Assembly (NCBI GenBank): GCA_045640525.1
Contig: JAZUFE010000025.1
Coordinates: 1 to 64,000 of the forward strand
Reading direction: 5' to 3'
Length of the DNA: 64,000 bases
Source of the DNA: JAILLW01 sp045640525
Lineage (GTDB): Bacteria > Bacillota > Clostridia > Lachnospirales > Lachnospiraceae
Shown here: positions 54,502-63,114 of the stretch, in pieces
How positions within the stretch are numbered: the first letter of the stretch is position 1
Layout of the letters: each line of letters opens with the position of its first letter
Made by a program: the position numbers and the translations under genes
Notes under the pieces: generated by a model
The model's database searches: none
The model's input: only the letters and a program-made list of their open reading frames with translations
What the model was told of the DNA's origin: nothing

Positions 54502-56292
54502 TTATTCATACACTACGAATCCGGAATTGATGAAAGCCTCTTCGTAATCGTTGTTATCGATATATTTGTTGATCATATCAAGCTTGATACTGTTATCCGG
54601 TGTGTCGTATATCGCTCTTGAAAGTATTACCAGCGGTTTTGAATTTCTGCTGTTTTGGTTTTGGGCTTCAACCGCCTCAATTGCCGCCTTCATGTCCTCT
54701 TCGGGATTGGAACCCAAATCCGACCAGGTTGTATTTAATGCCGACGGCTTATCAAAATAATATGAAAGTCCCGGAATATTTCCGTACAAAATCAACTCTT
54801 TATCTTTGAACTCTTCCGCGTTCAAATTCATAAATGCTGTCAATTCACCCAACGCATCCGCATTATCGGAATTGGTTTTCATACCCGAAAGAATCTTATT
54901 GCCTGCCACCTGATATTTGGGAGAATTGCCATCCTCGCCGTCAAGGAACACATAACAGCAACCGACACCCACGGCCTGAATCAAGAATGCAACAATTACA
55001 GCCAACAGCATTGCCTTAAATGCGAACGTCGGAACTTTCCTTGTCGAATCAAGGTAAGTTCTTCCCCAATGAATGAATCTGTAGGCAATCCAAAATGTCA
55101 CCGGGGCTATGAAGAACAGGTTATTCAATACCGGCCAGATATAGTTATTGGATCCGAGCGGAGTAATCAAAATAAGTGTCAGTGAAATTGCTCCTATAAG
55201 TTTCCAATCGTGATTCATCTGCTTGGTAGCAATAATCCATATATCCACCGCTATCGATATAAGCAGGAATATCGCGCCCCACTGAAGAGCCGATTCTTTT
55301 TGGTAATATTTGAAGTTGTACATTCCCCATCTTCCGAGTACAAAGAAGAGGAATGCTATGCATAAGCAATATATTATCTTTCTTGCCTTAGCGAATTTGT
55401 TTTCGAAAAGAACAAAGAAAGGAATTCCCAAAATAGCACAGATTATTATGTATAAAGCCCATTTAAAGCCATGCCAGTAGGCGTCAAGAATCGACTTAAG
55501 CATCCGCCCAAACGTATAATCCGAATTGGCACCTGCAATGCCGAACGCGCCTGCAATCATATCCGAAAACGAACCCGTTCCGCGCATCAATATCATAAGC
55601 ATCAGTGATACCAAAAATCCCGCAAGGTATCCGGCCAGGCAAAGCATCGTCTTTTTAAATATGTCCCGACCCGTATCATGATGAATAACGCAGTAATACC
55701 AAAGAGGTATAATAAGCAACACCTCAAGCCCGTTGCCCGGAAATCTGACCAAAAGGTTAAGTCCCAGCAACACTCCTGCCGTCACAAGGCATTTGGGGCG
55801 ATTACCGGCAAGTCCCCGGAACAAGAATATTGCACCGAGCGTCACCAAAAAGTAGGTAAGATAGTTATATAAAATCACCGATGGTGTCCAGCACATCCCT
55901 ATCGCCAGAATTTGTGCCAAAAATGCAAGCCATCCGGGCATTTTCGTTATGAAAAATCTATACGAAAGGAGGCCAAGCACACCTATCAGCAATGACGTAT
56001 AGACCTTCATTCCAAGCATCGAAGTACCAAACGGAAGCAATGTCAGAATATGCCCCGCAAGATTCGACATGAATGTTAAAAGAAACCACACTCCCGAACT
56101 TTCACCAAAAAATCTGTAATTTCCCAAGCTGTAGGATGCATCCGTCAAATCGATGCCCTTATCAACTTTAATTAAGGCAAATAATACTATTATCAGCGGA
56201 AACAGTGTTTTCTTACATGTGTTATATAGTTTTCTTACTGCTGCTTCGTTCACGTAAACCCCCATTTGCGTACACGTTGCCAATTCACTCAT
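54502..56292 (-). CDS. Polytopic membrane protein, GT-C-like
   Basis: 596 aa, about eleven helices followed by a soluble C-terminal domain (residues about 480-596, with ELILYGNIPGLSYYFDKPSALNTTWSD). First loop KGIDLTDASYSLGNYRFF carries Asp residues where GT-C enzymes have their base. Probably a transferase working outside with lipid-phosphate donors; family not firmly recognised. GAAGG precedes the ATG. Confidence 0.6.
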   Translation of the reverse strand: MSELATCTQMGVYVNEAAVRKLYNTCKKTLFPLIIVLFALIKVDKGIDLTDASYSLGNYRFFGESSGVWFLLTFMSNLAGHILTLLPFGTSMLGMKVYTSLLIGVLGLLSYRFFITKMPGWLAFLAQILAIGMCWTPSVILYNYLTYFLVTLGAIFLFRGLAGNRPKCLVTAGVLLGLNLLVRFPGNGLEVLLIIPLWYYCVIHHDTGRDIFKKTMLCLAGYLAGFLVSLMLMILMRGTGSFSDMIAGAFGIAGANSDYTFGRMLKSILDAYWHGFKWALYIIICAILGIPFFVLFENKFAKARKIIYCLCIAFLFFVLGRWGMYNFKYYQKESALQWGAIFLLISIAVDIWIIATKQMNHDWKLIGAISLTLILITPLGSNNYIWPVLNNLFFIAPVTFWIAYRFIHWGRTYLDSTRKVPTFAFKAMLLAVIVAFLIQAVGVGCCYVFLDGEDGNSPKYQVAGNKILSGMKTNSDNADALGELTAFMNLNAEEFKDKELILYGNIPGLSYYFDKPSALNTTWSDLGSNPEEDMKAAIEAVEAQNQNSRNSKPLVILSRAIYDTPDNSIKLDMINKYIDNNDYEEAFINSGFVVYE

Positions 56293-56319
56293 ACAACCTT
56301 CGATTTAGTCAGGCTGTTG

Positions 56320-58077
56320 CTATCTTTCTACAGTGATTTGCCCCTTCTCGACTCGATAAACCGTATCACACTGTTCGATAGTCTGTAATCTATGTGCAAT
56401 GATAATCAATGTCTTCTTACCGTGAAGATAATTGATTGATTCCATAATTGCCTTTTCGGTTTCGTTATCCAAAGCGGATGTAGCTTCATCCATAACCAAA
56501 ACCTCGGGATCTTCAAACAAGGCTCTGGCAATTCCGATTCTCTGTCTTTGACCGCCCGAAATCCTGATACCTCTCTCTCCTATTCCGGCATCCAAACCTT
56601 CCGGGAGGCTTCTTACGAATTCATCGAGCTGTGCCTGTTTGAGTGCATGCCAAACCTTTTCGTCATCTATGTCTTCATCCGCATAGCCGAACGCCACGTT
56701 CTTACGGATACTGTCATCTATCATAAAGATATTCTGCGGTATATAACCAACATTCTTAAGATAACCTTGATAATTATCGAAAATGTCGACACCGTCCGCA
56801 AGAATACTGCCGCTTTCAAGTTTCAAAAGTCCGAGAAGAATATCAACCACCGTCGTCTTGCCGGCACCTGTAGTTCCTACGATACCGATAGACTTGCCGA
56901 TAGGAATCGTCATATTCGCATGATTAAAGATAAGTGCTTCCGAATTGGGATATTTATAAACTATATCCTTAATCTCCAACGTGTGCTCTATGGGAAGCTT
57001 AACAACCTCCGCATCCGTTTGGTAGGCCTTCTCATTATAATCAACCGATTCATCACGGATTTCATCCTGAAGATTATCGGAAACTCCCATGAAGAAAGGT
57101 TCGAAATATGATATTGATGTCAGGTAATTATTAATTCTGTTGGCACACGGAATCAGTCGCATGGCCGCAACCGCAAGCAATGTGACCTGCGGCATAATAT
57201 CGATTACCGAAGTTCCGGTCAAAAGTCGCATAAGGATATAGAGAATCATACCTGCAATAGCTATGGTCTCAATCAAAAGGCGGGGAGTTGCATTATAAAG
57301 ATTATATCTTTGTACCGCATCCACATATCCTGCGCCGCATGCGGAATATTCACGGATGAAGTAGCTCTCTTTGTTGGCTATCTTGATTTCCTTGATTCCG
57401 AGAACCGACTGCTCAATCCACTTGAACAATCCCGAATAAAAGTCCTGATTCTCCTGACCTGCACGTCGCATTATCGGTTTAAGTACAAACATAATAACCA
57501 AAAGAACAATCACAAGCAAAGTCGCTACGGTAACAGTCATCCAGACATCCGAAACCAGGCTCACCGCAACAAGGCACACGAAAACTATACCCTCGGACGC
57601 CAAGCCCAAAAGAGCCAAAATAAGACCGTACATGTTATTAACATCGGAAGTAATGGTTCGTTGAATAACTGCCGTGTCGGCATTCAGATAATACTCGTAC
57701 GGACGTTTCATGAAGTTAATCATCATACGCCTCGAAGTAGCAAATTGATTTGAATATACGAACTTAAGCTGTACCTTCTGTTGCAGGAAAAGAAAAGCAT
57801 TCTTAATTGCAAATATAAGAATCAAGCCCACCATTACCACTATAACAAGAGACTTGGTATCATCGTAACCAATGCCGAAGATATCGCAAATCCATTGAAG
57901 GTATGTGTGCTTGTATACTGCCTTGTCCTCCAGCAATACATTCATAACCGGAAGAATAATGGCAACTCCCATGGTTTCCAATACTGCTCCGATGAGCATC
58001 ATGAAAACCAAAAGAATCATTTTATGCTTTTGCTTTTTATCCAGCAGAACCAGAAGTTTTTTAATGATTTTATTCAT
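56320..58077 (-). CDS. PglK-like ABC flippase (fused permease and ATPase), copy 2
   Basis: 585-aa half-transporter paralogous to the one at 13620: MNKIIKKLLVLLDKKQK, LETMGVAIILPVMNVLL, six helices, Walker A GTTGAGKTT, IPQNIFMID, signature ISGGQRQRIGIARALF and Walker B VLVMDEATSALDNETE. It probably flips undecaprenyl-diphosphate-linked glycans. It is the first gene of cluster B behind the promoter at 58173-58201. Each cluster thus has its own flippase. Confidence 0.85.
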   Translation of the reverse strand: MNKIIKKLLVLLDKKQKHKMILLVFMMLIGAVLETMGVAIILPVMNVLLEDKAVYKHTYLQWICDIFGIGYDDTKSLVIVVMVGLILIFAIKNAFLFLQQKVQLKFVYSNQFATSRRMMINFMKRPYEYYLNADTAVIQRTITSDVNNMYGLILALLGLASEGIVFVCLVAVSLVSDVWMTVTVATLLVIVLLVIMFVLKPIMRRAGQENQDFYSGLFKWIEQSVLGIKEIKIANKESYFIREYSACGAGYVDAVQRYNLYNATPRLLIETIAIAGMILYILMRLLTGTSVIDIMPQVTLLAVAAMRLIPCANRINNYLTSISYFEPFFMGVSDNLQDEIRDESVDYNEKAYQTDAEVVKLPIEHTLEIKDIVYKYPNSEALIFNHANMTIPIGKSIGIVGTTGAGKTTVVDILLGLLKLESGSILADGVDIFDNYQGYLKNVGYIPQNIFMIDDSIRKNVAFGYADEDIDDEKVWHALKQAQLDEFVRSLPEGLDAGIGERGIRISGGQRQRIGIARALFEDPEVLVMDEATSALDNETEKAIMESINYLHGKKTLIIIAHRLQTIEQCDTVYRVEKGQITVER

Positions 58078-58172
58078 GCAAAACCCTATTTTTCCACATC
58101 ATATGCCATATAAACCTGCATACAACACTGATGTTTTCAAGTAGTAAGGCACAGTAGCCCATAATCTAATAA

Positions 58173-58201
58173 ATTTTACTACTTTCCGAGGATTTTGGCA
58201 A
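58173..58201 (-). promoter_or_regulatory. Sigma-A promoter for cluster B
   Basis: Minus strand: -35 TTGCCA (58201-58196), 17-bp spacer, -10 TAAAAT (58178-58173). The expected start near 58166 leaves a leader of about 88 nt before the flippase gene. An 8-bp inverted repeat AGTAGTAA/TTACTACT (58140-58147 and 58176-58183) overlaps the -10 and could be regulatory. No other promoter of this quality was noticed before 31.5 kb. Confidence 0.65.
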
Positions 58202-58234
58202 ATTGCAAAACCGGGTTCGCACAGACTGTTACGT

Positions 58235-58252
58235 GCGGTTGGACTTAAATCA
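58235..58252 (-). repeat. Half copy of the TGGACT repeat at the exporter stop codon
   Basis: On the minus strand CCTGATTTAAGTCCAACCG equals the right arm plus ACCG tail of the dispersed hairpin seen at 224-336 and 29401-29512. The TGA stop of the exporter gene lies inside it, so the left arm is absent. It suggests that the element was cut, or that the gene end lies in an old copy. Confidence 0.6.
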
Positions 58253-60034
58253 GGCTATATCGTTCATCTGGGATGTATAAAGTTGATAGTAATATCCCTT
58301 CTTGGCCATCAGTTCATCATGATTACCGCACTCTACGATACCACCGTCCGAAATATACATTATCTTGTCACAATTCTTTATTGTCGAAAGCCTATGAGCA
58401 ATAATGAATGACGTTCTACCTTTAAGCATTGCATCAAGACCTTTTTGAAGAGCTTTCTCAGTCTGAACATCAATACTTGATGTAGCCTCATCCAAAACCA
58501 AAATCGAAGGATTCGAAAGAAGAGTTCTTGCAAAAGAAATAAGCTGCTTCTGTCCTTGAGAAAGAAGTGCACCGCGTTCCTTAACTTCCGTTGCGTATCC
58601 GCCCGGCATTTTGCGAATGAATCCATCGGCGCATACAACCTTGGCCGCATCCACGATTTCTTCAAAGGTGGCATCCAATTTACCGTATCTTATGTTGTCT
58701 TCAATAGTTCCCGAAAATATGAAACTGTCCTGAAGCATTATTCCCATCTGCGACCTTAGCGAATACAGTGAAACTTTCGAAATATCCTGTCCGTCAATAA
58801 GCACCTGTCCGGAATTAACGTTATAGAATCTCGAAATAAGATTTACTATTGTGCTCTTCCCGGCTCCGGTAGGTCCTACCAAAGCTATGCTCTGTCCGGG
58901 TTCAACAGTGAATGAAACATCATGAAGTACATCCTGATCTTTTTCATATGCAAAAGTAACATTCCTGAATTCAACACGTCCTTTGATTGGAGGAAGTTCA
59001 GTCGCATCAGGTGCATCATCAACAGTAACCGGCTCATCCAAAGTTTCGAAAATACGCTCCAGATAAGCTATATTATTGATGAAGTTGTTGAAAATATTGC
59101 CAAGGTTCATTATGGGTTGCCAAAATCTTGATGCATAGCTTGAAATGGCAACAATCGTTCCGACCGTTTCGTGTCCCTGACCGAATATTATCATTCCGAA
59201 AATAAAGATAGCAGCTCTGACCCAAACCGAAATATTGTCTATTCCGGGCCAAACAAGGTTGCTCCATCTGACAGCCCACATCCAGCTTTTATTACACTTG
59301 GTACTGAGCATGTCAAAGATTTCGGCATTCTCGTCCTCTCTGGCAAATATCTGAGTAATTCTCGCTCCTACTATGTTCTCCTGCAAATATGCGTTCAGGT
59401 TCGAATTCTTATTTGAAACCGCCTGCCACGCTTTTCTTTGCTTATTCTTAATCCAAAACATAAATACAGCCAAAATCGGTACACCGCACATAACCACCGT
59501 TGCCAACTTGACATCTACAATGTACATAAAAACCACTATGAATATCAGATTCATAATTTCAAGAACAACATTAATTAATCCGTTGGAAAGCATATCCGAT
59601 ACGGAATTGACATAGTTGACAACTCTTATAAGAATTTTGCCGTGCGGTCTGTCATCATAGTACTGAAAAGGAAGTTTTTGAAGGTGCCCGAATATATCCT
59701 TTCGAATGTCATAAATTATGTTCTGGCTGACCTCAACCATTATCTTTGATCTAATGGTCGTAAATACGGCACTGACCACAAACACGCCAATCAAAACCCC
59801 GACAAGAATAAACAGCATATCTTTATCCTTATTCGGAATTTCGACATCCAAAACATGTTGTGTAATCATCGGGGCAAATAGTGCCGCAATACCACCCAAC
59901 GCACTCAAAACCAGTGCCAGAATCATCTTACCCAAATATCTTTTGATGTATACGAAAGCTCTCAAAAGATGATGTATGTCAAAGGGCTCCTCGAGTATTT
60001 CGTCTTCTTTGTAAGTATTCTTACGCTCTGCCAT
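58250..60034 (-). CDS. ABC exporter half, heterodimer subunit with canonical Walker B
   Basis: 594 aa: six membrane helices, Walker A GPTGAGKST, Q-loop MLQDSFI, signature LSQGQKQLISFARTLL (Gln instead of the usual Gly) and Walker B ILVLDEATSSID with the catalytic Glu. It resembles YheH/LmrD/TM288-type subunits of heterodimeric type IV exporters. It directly follows its partner at 60035. The cargo is unknown: drugs, lipids or a surface precursor are possible. The stop codon lies in a half repeat. Confidence 0.87.
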   Translation of the reverse strand: MAERKNTYKEDEILEEPFDIHHLLRAFVYIKRYLGKMILALVLSALGGIAALFAPMITQHVLDVEIPNKDKDMLFILVGVLIGVFVVSAVFTTIRSKIMVEVSQNIIYDIRKDIFGHLQKLPFQYYDDRPHGKILIRVVNYVNSVSDMLSNGLINVVLEIMNLIFIVVFMYIVDVKLATVVMCGVPILAVFMFWIKNKQRKAWQAVSNKNSNLNAYLQENIVGARITQIFAREDENAEIFDMLSTKCNKSWMWAVRWSNLVWPGIDNISVWVRAAIFIFGMIIFGQGHETVGTIVAISSYASRFWQPIMNLGNIFNNFINNIAYLERIFETLDEPVTVDDAPDATELPPIKGRVEFRNVTFAYEKDQDVLHDVSFTVEPGQSIALVGPTGAGKSTIVNLISRFYNVNSGQVLIDGQDISKVSLYSLRSQMGIMLQDSFIFSGTIEDNIRYGKLDATFEEIVDAAKVVCADGFIRKMPGGYATEVKERGALLSQGQKQLISFARTLLSNPSILVLDEATSSIDVQTEKALQKGLDAMLKGRTSFIIAHRLSTIKNCDKIMYISDGGIVECGNHDELMAKKGYYYQLYTSQMNDIA

Positions 60035-61816
60035 TTAACACACCTCCTCTCCTGTCTGCAATTTCACAAGTTCATAGTAATAACCGCGTTTGGCGATAAG
60101 TTCTTCGTGAGTACCCGATTCGGTAATCTCTCCATCCTGAATAACAAGAATCTTATCCGCATTCTTGGTTGTTGAAACACGCTGCGCGATGATAATTTTG
60201 GTGCATTCAAAATCGAGATTATCAAGTGCGTGTTGTATGTGCTTTTCGGTCTCCATATCAACAGCCGATGTTGTATCATCCAAAATCAAAATTGAAGGCT
60301 TGATAGCCAACGCTCTGGCCAAAGAAATACGCTGTTTCTGTCCACCCGACAGACCCACACCTCTTTCTCCGACAATGGTTTCATATCCCTCCGGCATCTG
60401 GGCGATAAAGTCATCCGCAGAAGCATATTTGGCGAATTTGACCACTTCTTCTTTCTTAATATGAACATCACCGTAAGCTATATTACCGTCGATAGATTCC
60501 GAATACAAAAGGACATCCTGAGTAGCCATACCAATGTTCCTTCGAAGCTGACCGAGTTTGAGTTTTTTGACATCCGTGTCATCAACCAAAACCGTACCTC
60601 CGGTTGCCTCATAGAATCTTGGTATAAGCTGAATCAAAGAAGTTTTGCCGCATCCGGTCTCACCCATTATTGCTACGGTTTCCCCGGGATTAACCGTAAA
60701 TGATATATTTTTAAGCACAGGAAGAATTCCATCGTGATAAATGAAGCTTACATTCTTGAATTCAACCTTACCCTTGAACCTTTCGGGTCTGTCAATTGCA
60801 TCGGGAGCATCAACTATCATGGGTTCGGAGTAGTATATCTCCATAACCTTGTTGGAAGCTGCATTAAAACGTTGAAACTCGTTCATGATATTACCCATCA
60901 TACGCATGGGATTGGCAAGTGCCCATGTAAGTCCCGAAAAGGCAACATACTCACCCATTGTAAGTTCACCGCCAATTATGAAAATTCCACCCACCAAAAG
61001 CAGTATTATCGGCAGAAGGTTGGCACACATCTCAACGAATGGATAATATTTAATCCAGACATTGGCTGTATCTTTGTTCGTATTGGCATAATCCGTATTA
61101 CATACGTCAAATTTATCTATTTCATATCCTTCACGTGCAAACGCCTTAACCACTCTGTTACCGGAAATATTCTCCTGAGCAACGGTATTCATATAAGCCA
61201 ATTTCTCACGAAGAAGTGCATGCTTTGGAGCAACCTTCTTTTTAAAAAGATAGATTATAATCAAAATCAAAGGTGCAACCAAAAGCAGAGCTGTCGCCAG
61301 TTTCCAGTTCATTACGTAGAAATAAATCATAGTCGAACCAAAAAGGACAATCGACTCAATAACCATACGACAAACCCACGCTATATTATGCCTGACGGCA
61401 TCAAGGTCACCGGTAAGTCTGGTCATCAAATCTCCGGTTCTGAATTCGGTATAAAATTTCATATCCTGACGCTCGATTTTATTGAAAAGGAAATTTCGTA
61501 TTTTCAAAAGAACATACTGGGAAACATATTCATACCCCATGCAGTCCAAATAGACCACGACCGTTCTTACCAGTGTCAGTCCCACCATCAGGGCTATCAA
61601 AATATAAAAGCCTCTGCGGTCATTGGCCATGTTGTAGGCAGCATTGTCCCCCGTCAGATAGTCATCTACGAGTTTACCCGAAAAATAAGGTACCGTAAGC
61701 TGCATGATATTATATACAAATGTTCCGAAAATGGAGATAACGAAGAGAATTCTTCGCCCTTTCATATTTTCCCAAAGCCATCGCATTTTTCGCGAGGATT
61801 TATGTTGATTGTTCAT
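60035..61816 (-). CDS. ABC exporter half, heterodimer subunit with degenerate ATP site
   Basis: 593 aa: six helices, Walker A GETGCGKTS, Q-loop ATQDVLLY, canonical signature LSGGQKQRISLARAL, and Walker B ILILDDTTSAVD where Asp replaces the catalytic Glu. Canonical signature plus degenerate Walker B is the pattern of the partner subunit in BmrC/YheI/TM287-type heterodimers. SD AGGTG precedes the ATG. The leader contains a small hairpin (61831-61846) next to that site. Confidence 0.87.
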   Translation of the reverse strand: MNNQHKSSRKMRWLWENMKGRRILFVISIFGTFVYNIMQLTVPYFSGKLVDDYLTGDNAAYNMANDRRGFYILIALMVGLTLVRTVVVYLDCMGYEYVSQYVLLKIRNFLFNKIERQDMKFYTEFRTGDLMTRLTGDLDAVRHNIAWVCRMVIESIVLFGSTMIYFYVMNWKLATALLLVAPLILIIIYLFKKKVAPKHALLREKLAYMNTVAQENISGNRVVKAFAREGYEIDKFDVCNTDYANTNKDTANVWIKYYPFVEMCANLLPIILLLVGGIFIIGGELTMGEYVAFSGLTWALANPMRMMGNIMNEFQRFNAASNKVMEIYYSEPMIVDAPDAIDRPERFKGKVEFKNVSFIYHDGILPVLKNISFTVNPGETVAIMGETGCGKTSLIQLIPRFYEATGGTVLVDDTDVKKLKLGQLRRNIGMATQDVLLYSESIDGNIAYGDVHIKKEEVVKFAKYASADDFIAQMPEGYETIVGERGVGLSGGQKQRISLARALAIKPSILILDDTTSAVDMETEKHIQHALDNLDFECTKIIIAQRVSTTKNADKILVIQDGEITESGTHEELIAKRGYYYELVKLQTGEEVC

Positions 61817-61897
61817 ACTTCACCTACACCTTTCGCACAGGCGAAACATACCGAAAAAATATCTGTTTCGTCGTCAATCTCAATTCAAAGTACACTG

Positions 61898-61926
61898 ATT
61901 ATATTCTTATATGAGGAAAATATCAA
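61898..61926 (-). promoter_or_regulatory. Sigma-A promoter for the ABC exporter operon
   Basis: Minus strand: -35 TTGATA (61926-61921), 17-bp spacer, perfect -10 TATAAT (61903-61898). Expected start near 61891, giving a leader of about 75 nt with a TTTCGC/GCGAAA hairpin just before the ribosome site. Its -35 directly abuts the -35 of the divergent promoter. Confidence 0.75.
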
Positions 61927-61955
61927 TTGAAGATTATGCATTTGAGAATTAAAAT
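61927..61955 (+). promoter_or_regulatory. Promoter for the sialyltransferase-like gene
   Basis: Plus strand: -35 TTGAAG (61927-61932), 17-bp spacer, -10 TAAAAT (61950-61955). The expected start, about 61962, falls at the ATG at 61963, and no ribosome site is seen before that ATG. The message would therefore be leaderless. Confidence 0.55.
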
Positions 61956-61962
61956 ATAAGTT

Positions 61963-63072
61963 ATGAAAAGAGTATATATTTGTCACACATACTACCATGC
62001 ATACATTGCAATAGTTAAAGAATTGAATATGGGGTGCGAGCATCACGGGGAAGCCACACTCATTTTGAGCACCATGTCGAATGATTTCGGTACCTTAAAG
62101 CAACGCGTCGAATCAACGGGACTGTTCAAGGATGTTTTCATGTATGACGAGAAACCGGATACCTATTTCCCTGAGGTTATGCAGTATCACACCGATAAGG
62201 GCAACCTTATATCCAATATGATTCAGCGAATCAAATATACCAAGCTGTTGGGCAAACTACAGGAAGATTACATTCCGGTGGATTTGAAGCAGTATGATGA
62301 TGTATATGTTTTCTGCGATTCAGACCCGATAGGCTTTTATCTGAATTACAAAAAAATAAAATATCACGCCATCGAAGACGGTTTGAATACCTGCCTTCTG
62401 TGTGACCAGGCCAGAGTAACCAATAAAGGCGCTTTCGGTTTTAAGTGCTTTATGTCACAACTCGGACTTATTTTTATTGAGAACGGATATGGAAGATATT
62501 GCATAGATTATGAAGTCAACGACATTTCGGCCAATCCCAATCCGCCGAAAAATATCGTGGAGCAGAACAGAAACGATATGTTTGATCGTCTGTCGAAAGA
62601 AGATAAAAATATAATCGTTAACATTTTTATTGAGAATGCAGATGAGTTACTAAAAACGCTCAGCTCATCATCTTGCAACAGTCTCTTAAACAATGAAACA
62701 AATACGGATGATGCCTGTAGAAATACCAAGAAACCATTGTCTTGTGCTTTGATTCTTACAGAACCTCTGTGTGAACTTGACGTACGAAAGAAATTATTCG
62801 GCGATATTATTGATATGTACAAAGATACACACACCGTAATAATCAAACCGCATCCACGTGATGTGCTTGATTACGAAAAGGAGTTTCCTGACACAATTGT
62901 CATAAAGGGAAAATTTCCGATGGAAGTAATGAACGATATTCCAAATCTGCACATAAATAAATTGATATCCGTTATCACGCAGGTTGATTCCATCAAATTC
63001 GCTGACGAAATCGAATATCTCGGGTTTGACTTCCTTGATAAGTATGAAGCTCCGGAAATTCACAGAGTATAA
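61963..63072 (+). CDS. GT52/sialyltransferase-like glycosyltransferase
   Basis: 369 aa, the only plus-strand gene. It resembles GT52/bacterial sialyltransferase-type GT-B enzymes: RVYICHTYYHAYIAI at the N-terminus, YHAIEDGLNTC carrying the (D/E)(D/E)G base motif, and VIIKPHPRDVLDY carrying the HP motif for the nucleotide. A low-complexity stretch near residues 225-260 (LSSSSCNSLLNNETNTDDA) separates the halves. It may add sialic or another nonulosonic acid, but no synthesis genes for these are visible. It is convergent with the GT2 at 63115. Confidence 0.7.
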   Translation: MKRVYICHTYYHAYIAIVKELNMGCEHHGEATLILSTMSNDFGTLKQRVESTGLFKDVFMYDEKPDTYFPEVMQYHTDKGNLISNMIQRIKYTKLLGKLQEDYIPVDLKQYDDVYVFCDSDPIGFYLNYKKIKYHAIEDGLNTCLLCDQARVTNKGAFGFKCFMSQLGLIFIENGYGRYCIDYEVNDISANPNPPKNIVEQNRNDMFDRLSKEDKNIIVNIFIENADELLKTLSSSSCNSLLNNETNTDDACRNTKKPLSCALILTEPLCELDVRKKLFGDIIDMYKDTHTVIIKPHPRDVLDYEKEFPDTIVIKGKFPMEVMNDIPNLHINKLISVITQVDSIKFADEIEYLGFDFLDKYEAPEIHRV

Positions 63073-63114
63073 GATTTCTTCGTATCTTCTGAAATGTATA
63101 TGAATTTCATGTAT

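Noticed and set aside
60734..61930. 398-codon plus-strand frame opposite the ABC exporter gene
   Set aside because: It is an antisense shadow of a clear ABC transporter gene; the product is His/Asn-rich with no domain.
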